A DNA stretch of 18,678 bases from an uncultured Clostridia bacterium. Its GTDB lineage: Bacteria > Bacillota > Clostridia > Oscillospirales > Butyricicoccaceae. Under the pieces are notes generated by a model. It worked only from the letters and a program-made list of their open reading frames with translations. It did no database searches and was not told the origin of the DNA. Location of the stretch: NCBI GenBank assembly GCA_910589115.1, contig CAJUSB010000067.1, positions 1-18,678 on the forward strand, in the 5' to 3' direction. Shown here one piece after another: positions 14,680 to 18,678 of the stretch (within the stretch, counting starts at the first letter, position 1; each line of letters opens with the position of its first letter). The translations under genes were made by a program, and so were the position numbers.

Positions 14680-15345
14680 TCACCACGGGCGGTTGACAAC
14701 GCCAGTCTGCACCGCCCAGATGGCAAGCTGTGTCCGGTCGCGGAGGTCAAGCTTACTTAGAATATTGCTCAGATAGTTGCGCACCGTCCCCTCGGAAAAT
14801 TTCAGCTCGGCAGCGATTTCCTTATTGGAAAGCCCGCAGCCAACCTCGCGGATAATACGCCATTCGTTTTCCTGAAGCTCAGCGGACTGCTTTTCCGTTA
14901 CGGTAATCTGCATGCTGCCCTTTGCCATACGCGCAAACATTTGCAGCGCTTTCGTCGCTACACCGGGCATGATGATAGAGCCTCCCCTGGCGGCTTCCCG
15001 TACCGCGTTTGCCAGCTCTGCAACCGAAACGCCTTTGAGCAGATACCCGGACGCGCCATAGCGCAGTGCGCCGAATACATATTCGTCATCGTCAAAGGTG
15101 GTCAGGATAATGACCTTGATCTGCGGATAAGCTTCCTTGATCAGCCGGGTGCATTCTACCCCGTCCACCTCGGGCATACGGATGTCCATCAGCACCACGT
15201 CGGGCTTCTCGCGCCGCACCAGCTCGATCGCTTCCCTGCCGTTCGTCGCAATCCCAACCATGTCAATATCCGCCTGTGCATTCAGCACAAAGCTCAGGCT
15301 TTCGCGAATCAGCTCCTGATCGTCTGCTAAAATGACTCGTATCAT
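14680..15345 (-). CDS. NarL/LuxR-family response regulator
   Basis: This is a 221-residue two-component response regulator. The receiver domain has the acidic pair Asp8-Asp9, phospho-acceptor Asp54 in VLMDIRMPEVDG, the conserved TT near 81, and Lys in YLLKG near 104. The C-terminal LuxR-type helix-turn-helix (about 160-220) includes GLSNKEIAAELKFSEGTVRN. The ATG at 15345 overlaps the kinase stop in ATGA, so the two are translationally coupled, and a G-run lies 7 bases upstream. It likely activates the neighbouring PTS-fructanase genes when the kinase signals sugar. The target is inferred from adjacency. Confidence 0.94.
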   Translation of the reverse strand: MIRVILADDQELIRESLSFVLNAQADIDMVGIATNGREAIELVRREKPDVVLMDIRMPEVDGVECTRLIKEAYPQIKVIILTTFDDDEYVFGALRYGASGYLLKGVSVAELANAVREAARGGSIIMPGVATKALQMFARMAKGSMQITVTEKQSAELQENEWRIIREVGCGLSNKEIAAELKFSEGTVRNYLSNILSKLDLRDRTQLAIWAVQTGVVNRPW

Positions 15346-16643
15346 ACCGAATCCCCCCATCGAAGTGGTAAATTTGCTTCTATCCGGAACCCGTTGGTTC
15401 CGTCCGTCCGCAGCGTGCCGCCCAGCAGCCGCAGACGCTCCGCCATGTGCCGCAGACCAAAGCCCGGTTTCGGTGTTTTGCAGCCGATCCCGTTGTCCTG
15501 GACAATAATCGTCAGGCCGCGGTCAATCGGAGCAATGCTGACCCAAACCTCGCTGGCCTGCCCGTGCCGGATGGCATTGGTGACACTTTCCTGCACAATG
15601 CGGTAAACCGCATCCTCTTCGTCGGCAGACAAACGAAGCTCCTGCGTTTCCAGCCGCAGCCTGACCAATGCACGTGAGGTCTGCTGCATTTCCTCGCACA
15701 GCTGGCGAAGCGCTTCCGGCAGCTGAAGCCGCTCCAGCGCGTCCGGGCGGAGAGCGCTGACCGAACGGCGCACCTCGTTCATCCCCTGCCGGGCCGCCGC
15801 CGCAATGCGTTCCATCTGCTTTTTCGCCATTTCCGGTGAAATTTCCAGCATCTCTATGCAGGCGTCCGCGCCCGCGGTGATCCCCGTCAGCGTGTGGCCG
15901 AGGGTGTCGTGGATTTCCCGTGCAAGACGGTTGCGTTCCCTTGTTTCCGCCATGCGCTCGCTTTCCGCAGCGTAAGCTTTCAGCCGTTCATTCAGCAGCA
16001 CCAGCTTCCCGTTTGCCTGTTCCAGTTCCCGGTTCAGCCGTGCGGCCGCGTCGTTTTCCTCCGTCCGCTGCCCGACCAGCAGCACCATATAAATCAGGAA
16101 CAGGATTAAATTCAGCGCACTGAACAGGCTCAGCATATTTTGCAGGAACTGGCGGGAATGGGTTCCATAAAAAGTAAGGTATTCCGCAACCGTGACCATA
16201 TTCATCTGCGGCGGCAGGATGTCCATGCTTGTCAGAAGATACAGCGATGCCATCCCCCCAAGGAACAGCACGCGCCTGCGCCCGCGCAGCCCGTCTACCA
16301 GATCGACGATTGCCAGTAGCAGCAGCCCGTTATAGTCCAGATGAAGGCCAAAGGTAATCAGCAGGCAGAGCAGCGGTTCCAGCCAAAGGGCCGCATAAAA
16401 TGATTCCTTCCGCCGGTAACAGGCGCTGACCAACAGCAGAATGCACAGCCCGAGCGGGATGCCGAAAAGCTTCCAGGGTTCCTCCGGCAAAGCGTTTAAT
16501 TCCTGCGCAAACCGCAGCCCCGCGGACTGCTGAACCGCGCGGCAGGGCGTTCCCACATAAATATAAAGAAGATACCCGCATATCATAAAATTCAGTACAA
16601 GCATCAGACGGCGGAAAAAACGCAGGGAGTTGCCGGTATCCAT
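15342..16643 (-). CDS. NarL-class sensor histidine kinase with multi-pass membrane sensor
   Basis: This is a 433-residue membrane histidine kinase. About six hydrophobic segments cover residues 12-190, with an extracytoplasmic loop of about 30 residues after the first. A charged coiled coil (about 195-240) leads to the HisKA_3 dimerisation site, with phospho-acceptor His245 in REIHDTLGHTL. The HATPase domain shows the N box (ESVTNAIRHG), DNGIG and GFGLRHM. The ATG at 16643 has a GGTGGAG site 5 bases upstream and is preferred over the ATG at 16673, which abuts a purine run with no spacing. It has no large extracellular sensor domain of its own, which fits sensing through the binding proteins encoded on either side. 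Confidence 0.93.
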   Translation of the reverse strand: MDTGNSLRFFRRLMLVLNFMICGYLLYIYVGTPCRAVQQSAGLRFAQELNALPEEPWKLFGIPLGLCILLLVSACYRRKESFYAALWLEPLLCLLITFGLHLDYNGLLLLAIVDLVDGLRGRRRVLFLGGMASLYLLTSMDILPPQMNMVTVAEYLTFYGTHSRQFLQNMLSLFSALNLILFLIYMVLLVGQRTEENDAAARLNRELEQANGKLVLLNERLKAYAAESERMAETRERNRLAREIHDTLGHTLTGITAGADACIEMLEISPEMAKKQMERIAAAARQGMNEVRRSVSALRPDALERLQLPEALRQLCEEMQQTSRALVRLRLETQELRLSADEEDAVYRIVQESVTNAIRHGQASEVWVSIAPIDRGLTIIVQDNGIGCKTPKPGFGLRHMAERLRLLGGTLRTDGTNGFRIEANLPLRWGDSV

Positions 16644-16663
16644 TGCAGCTCCACCCCCCTTCT

Positions 16664-17608
16664 TTATTGCCATCCTTCCAGCGCGGCGCTGCCAATTGTT
16701 TCAAACGTCAGCAGCGTGACTGGCACAATAATTTCCCGCTGGCAGGGTTCACCGGATAGAATCTGATACGCCACCTGTGCTGTCGCCTGACCAATTTGAA
16801 TCGGCGACTGCGCGACAGTTGCCGTCATTACGCCCTCTGCAATCATGCTTTTTGCTTCCGGCGCACCGTCCACGCCGTAGACCGAAACATCCGTTAAAAG
16901 CCCGTATTCCTCCAGCGCCGCCATTGCCCCCATTGCGCTGGGATCGTTCAGCGCCATCACAATATCCGGACGGCAGCCCTCTTTCAGCAGCTCGCCCAAT
17001 GCGGGCATCGCAAGCTCCAGCTGCCCGGCACAGTCCTTCCGGCCTATGATCTCGTAATTTTCGTTCCCTGCCAAGGTATCGCAGAAACCCGCAATCCGAT
17101 CGACTGCCGACTGCGCCCGCGGATGCTCCAATAAAATAATGCGCCCGCTGCCCCGCGTGCTCTGCAAGTGCTTTGCACAGAGTACGCCTGCATTATAATT
17201 ATCGGAAACAATGGTACAGCGTGCCAGAGTCGGGTCGCTAACCTGAGAATCAACCACAACAACGGGGACGCCTGCCGCCTGCGCATCTTCCAGCGCAGGC
17301 GTAACCCCTAAAAAATCGACCGGGTTCACGACCAGCAGATCGACATGTTCACGAAGCAGATCCCGTATCTGCTCGTTCTGTCGTTCCTGGCTGAGGGCTG
17401 GGTCCCGCGTAAGCAGGATATCCCCCCTGCTTTCAATCATCAGGCGCAGTTCCTCATCAATGACGCTGTAAAAGGGATTGTTCATCGTCATATAGGTCGC
17501 GCCAATGCGTAAACGCGCATTCCGTACATCATCTGTATGAAGTGCCCAAACCAATGCCGCCGCCAAAATCGGTATCAGCAAAAGGAACCCCCATCGCTCT
17601 TTGTGCAT
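16664..17608 (-). CDS. Membrane-anchored periplasmic-binding-protein-like (PBP1) sugar sensor
   Basis: This is a 314-residue protein of the ribose/galactose-binding class (periplasmic binding protein type 1 fold). It has one N-terminal hydrophobic segment (residues 7-24) with no lipobox Cys and no clear cleavage site, so it may stay anchored in the membrane. YMTMNNPFYSVIDEEL, LLVVNPVD and VYGVDGAPEA are typical of the fold. The ATG at 17608 directly follows a GGGGGGGAG site. It heads the operon with the kinase and regulator, and no sugar ABC transporter genes are near. By context it is a sensor subunit, as XylFII is for LytS in clostridial xylose sensing. The ligand is unknown, probably fructose or a fructan fragment. 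Confidence 0.88.
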   Translation of the reverse strand: MHKERWGFLLLIPILAAALVWALHTDDVRNARLRIGATYMTMNNPFYSVIDEELRLMIESRGDILLTRDPALSQERQNEQIRDLLREHVDLLVVNPVDFLGVTPALEDAQAAGVPVVVVDSQVSDPTLARCTIVSDNYNAGVLCAKHLQSTRGSGRIILLEHPRAQSAVDRIAGFCDTLAGNENYEIIGRKDCAGQLELAMPALGELLKEGCRPDIVMALNDPSAMGAMAALEEYGLLTDVSVYGVDGAPEAKSMIAEGVMTATVAQSPIQIGQATAQVAYQILSGEPCQREIIVPVTLLTFETIGSAALEGWQ

Positions 17609-17627
17609 TTTCTCCCCCCCCTGTTTC

Positions 17628-17636
17628 ATTATAACA
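17628..17636 (-). promoter_or_regulatory. Extended -10 promoter of the sensor operon
   Basis: On the minus strand TGT precedes a consensus TATAAT (17628-17633), 19 bases before the binding-protein ATG. No good -35 is seen 17 bases upstream (TGTCGC), but the extended -10 can compensate. The 5' leader would be only about a dozen bases, holding just the Shine-Dalgarno site. Confidence 0.5.
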
Positions 17637-17641
17637 TATAA

Positions 17642-18039
17642 ATCGGGAATGCGACAGAATTTTTCTTCTCGGCTATACTGCCATATGAACATCCCGCCTG
17701 CCCTGTGCCGTTCCGGAGCGCTTGGGTATCAGAGTTATACACTTGATTCCGCTCACCAGCAAAATGATGAGAGAAAATATTCAAAGCATATGCTTATAAA
17801 ATCGATCGCTCTTTAAGTTATTATACCATATTTGAATTACGCATGCAATCCTTAAACAATTAGGAAGGGTGCTCTTTGAAACAATATCATCATTGTCGTC
17901 AGCTTAAGTGCTGTGGGGAATTTTGGAGGTTCAGACATTGGTTTATGTTTCTGAACCACGGCAAAACCAGGCGGTCATTTCGTATCCTAAAAATATTGAA
18001 AACCATTTCCATATACTTAAATTATCAACAGTAATCATA
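17642..18039. other. AT-rich gene-free region between the sensor operon and intron remnant
   Basis: No convincing gene is seen in these 398 bases, which are clearly more AT-rich than the operons to the left. The stretch holds a promoter-like site (17820-17848) and an inverted repeat GGTTCAGA/TCTGAACC (17928-17935 and 17950-17957). The latter overlaps the start of a short plus-strand frame judged unsupported. The composition suggests DNA brought in with the intron or left by a decayed insertion. Confidence 0.5.
17820..17848 (-). promoter_or_regulatory. Second promoter-like site upstream of the sensor operon
   Basis: On the minus strand TTGCAT (17843-17848), a 17-base spacer, then TGG-TATAAT (-10 at 17820-17825) resembles a promoter with an extended -10. 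It would give the sensor operon a leader of about 200 bases in addition to the proximal promoter. AT-rich sequence yields such matches by chance. Confidence 0.35.
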
Positions 18040-18678
18040 TCAGAAGAAAAACAAAATTTTTTGAAAGAATATTTCAGGAGAAGCATGCTGTGTGAAATAC
18101 TTTGAAACGAAATATATAGAAAACGATGGTATCTTGCCAACGTCTTCTATATAAGTAGTAAGACTGTGGATTTTATCATGGCACTCTTTACATACGGCGA
18201 TGGATTTTCGCCGCATTTTCATCATCAATTTCTCCCATGCGTTATTACCCGTCAGGTCTTTCATTTTCCTGACATGGTGCATGCGGATATCTCCGGTCTT
18301 TTGACCGCACAGCTCACAGACACCCCTTTTAATTCGGGAAGCATTGCTGTTCGGCGCGTCATATTTCCGTCTGTAATCCGGCAGCGTATCGGCATCCAGC
18401 ATGACTTCTCTGATACGCTGGAAACCGTCATGGTAAAACCCACAATATCCTAAACCTGTCCTCGTCTGATACGGAATAGAAAACACTCCGTTTTTCGAGT
18501 ATTTACGGACAATTTTCTTTACCGAAGAACGATACTTGCAGGCATAGGTTTTATACATGCTGTATTCCATGATGTGCGCAAATTTATTCAGAACAGATAC
18601 ATTATTCGCCAGCCGATAATAATTACCTGAATCCGTGAAACTCAAAAGAAAACCATTTTCGATTTCATCCTTCCTTTG
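18040..18678 (-). CDS. ltrA: Group II intron reverse transcriptase/maturase, C-terminal part
   Basis: The last 212 residues of an intron-encoded protein are present, and the frame continues open past the right edge of the window. The visible part holds the end of the X/maturase domain (LANNVSVLNKFAH, then KYRSSVKKIVRKYSKNG) and a complete HNH endonuclease (CELCG, HHVRKMKDLTG, CKECHDKIHS). Such proteins splice and move their host intron. After the HNH motif about 40 residues of unfamiliar sequence follow, where family members usually stop soon after. The intron domain V expected close behind is not recognisable on the minus strand. It is therefore probably the 3' end of a truncated or decayed intron. 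Confidence 0.88.
   Translation of the reverse strand, partial: QRKDEIENGFLLSFTDSGNYYRLANNVSVLNKFAHIMEYSMYKTYACKYRSSVKKIVRKYSKNGVFSIPYQTRTGLGYCGFYHDGFQRIREVMLDADTLPDYRRKYDAPNSNASRIKRGVCELCGQKTGDIRMHHVRKMKDLTGNNAWEKLMMKMRRKSIAVCKECHDKIHSLTTYIEDVGKIPSFSIYFVSKYFTQHASPEIFFQKILFFF
18113..18153. repeat. Long inverted repeat at the end of the maturase reading frame
   Basis: Two 17-base arms (18113-18129 and 18137-18153) pair at 16 positions including one G-T on the minus strand, with a 7-base loop. It falls just past the HNH motif, where similarity to intron proteins fades. It lacks the conserved domain V triad, so it is not called as domain V. It may be part of domain IV or a junction hairpin. Confidence 0.5.

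Noticed and set aside
17908..18105. Plus-strand frame with GGAGG 8 bases before a TTG at 17938 (55 residues)
   Set aside because: No recognisable domain, a TTG start overlapped by an inverted repeat, and its 3' end lies antisense to the maturase frame. AT-rich DNA could give this by chance, so it is kept only as a weak possibility.
18113..18153. Intron domain V
   Set aside because: The hairpin has the right order of size but lacks the conserved catalytic triad and bulge pattern, and is an AT-rich near-perfect stem.

Overview
The window suggests a moderate-to-high-GC Gram-positive gut Firmicute, most likely of the clostridial Oscillospiraceae/Ruminococcaceae type. This is inferred from purine-rich Shine-Dalgarno sites before nearly every gene, a complete mannose-family PTS, an SLH-anchored surface enzyme, an InlB-type repeat, and small palindromic intergenic repeats. 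I could not run a taxonomic search. Nearly every recognisable gene is on the minus strand, so transcription runs from high to low coordinates.

Layout in transcription order. (a) 18040-18678: the C-terminal part of a group II intron reverse transcriptase/maturase, cut by the window edge, with no recognisable domain V after it. An AT-rich gene-free stretch with a promoter-like site follows (17642-18039). (b) 17608-13370: a four-gene sensor operon made of an anchored PBP1-type sugar-binding protein, a NarL-class histidine kinase, its response regulator, and an extracellular solute-binding protein. It has no permease genes and ends at a strong bidirectional terminator. (c) 13097-7648: a PTS operon, IIA-IIB-IIC-IID of the mannose/fructose/sorbose family, then a 98-residue membrane protein, a Cof-type HAD phosphatase, and a PHP phosphoesterase fused in frame to an HPr phosphocarrier. 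(d) 7443-2269: a 1724-residue secreted GH32 fructanase with binding modules and three C-terminal SLH domains, ending at a terminator. (e) 2114-49: a 73-residue helix-turn-helix protein followed by a mannose-6-phosphate isomerase/ROK sugar kinase fusion.

How it fits together. The surface enzyme would cut levan or inulin outside the cell, the PTS would import and phosphorylate the fructose or mannose released, and the kinase/isomerase fusion would feed free hexose and mannose-6-P into fructose-6-P. The sensor operon next door resembles, from remembered literature, the Streptococcus mutans LevQRST four-component system. The IIABCD-plus-levanase arrangement resembles the Bacillus subtilis levDEFG-sacC operon. 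So the theme is known. The unusual parts are the PHP-HPr fusion with its own internal ribosome binding site and an HPr domain lacking Ser46, the ManA-ROK fusion, the cell-wall-anchored modular fructanase, and several structured or mobile inserts between operon genes. One insert is a MITE sitting exactly on the IIA stop codon.

All functions are assigned by reading motifs and domain layout; no database search was done.
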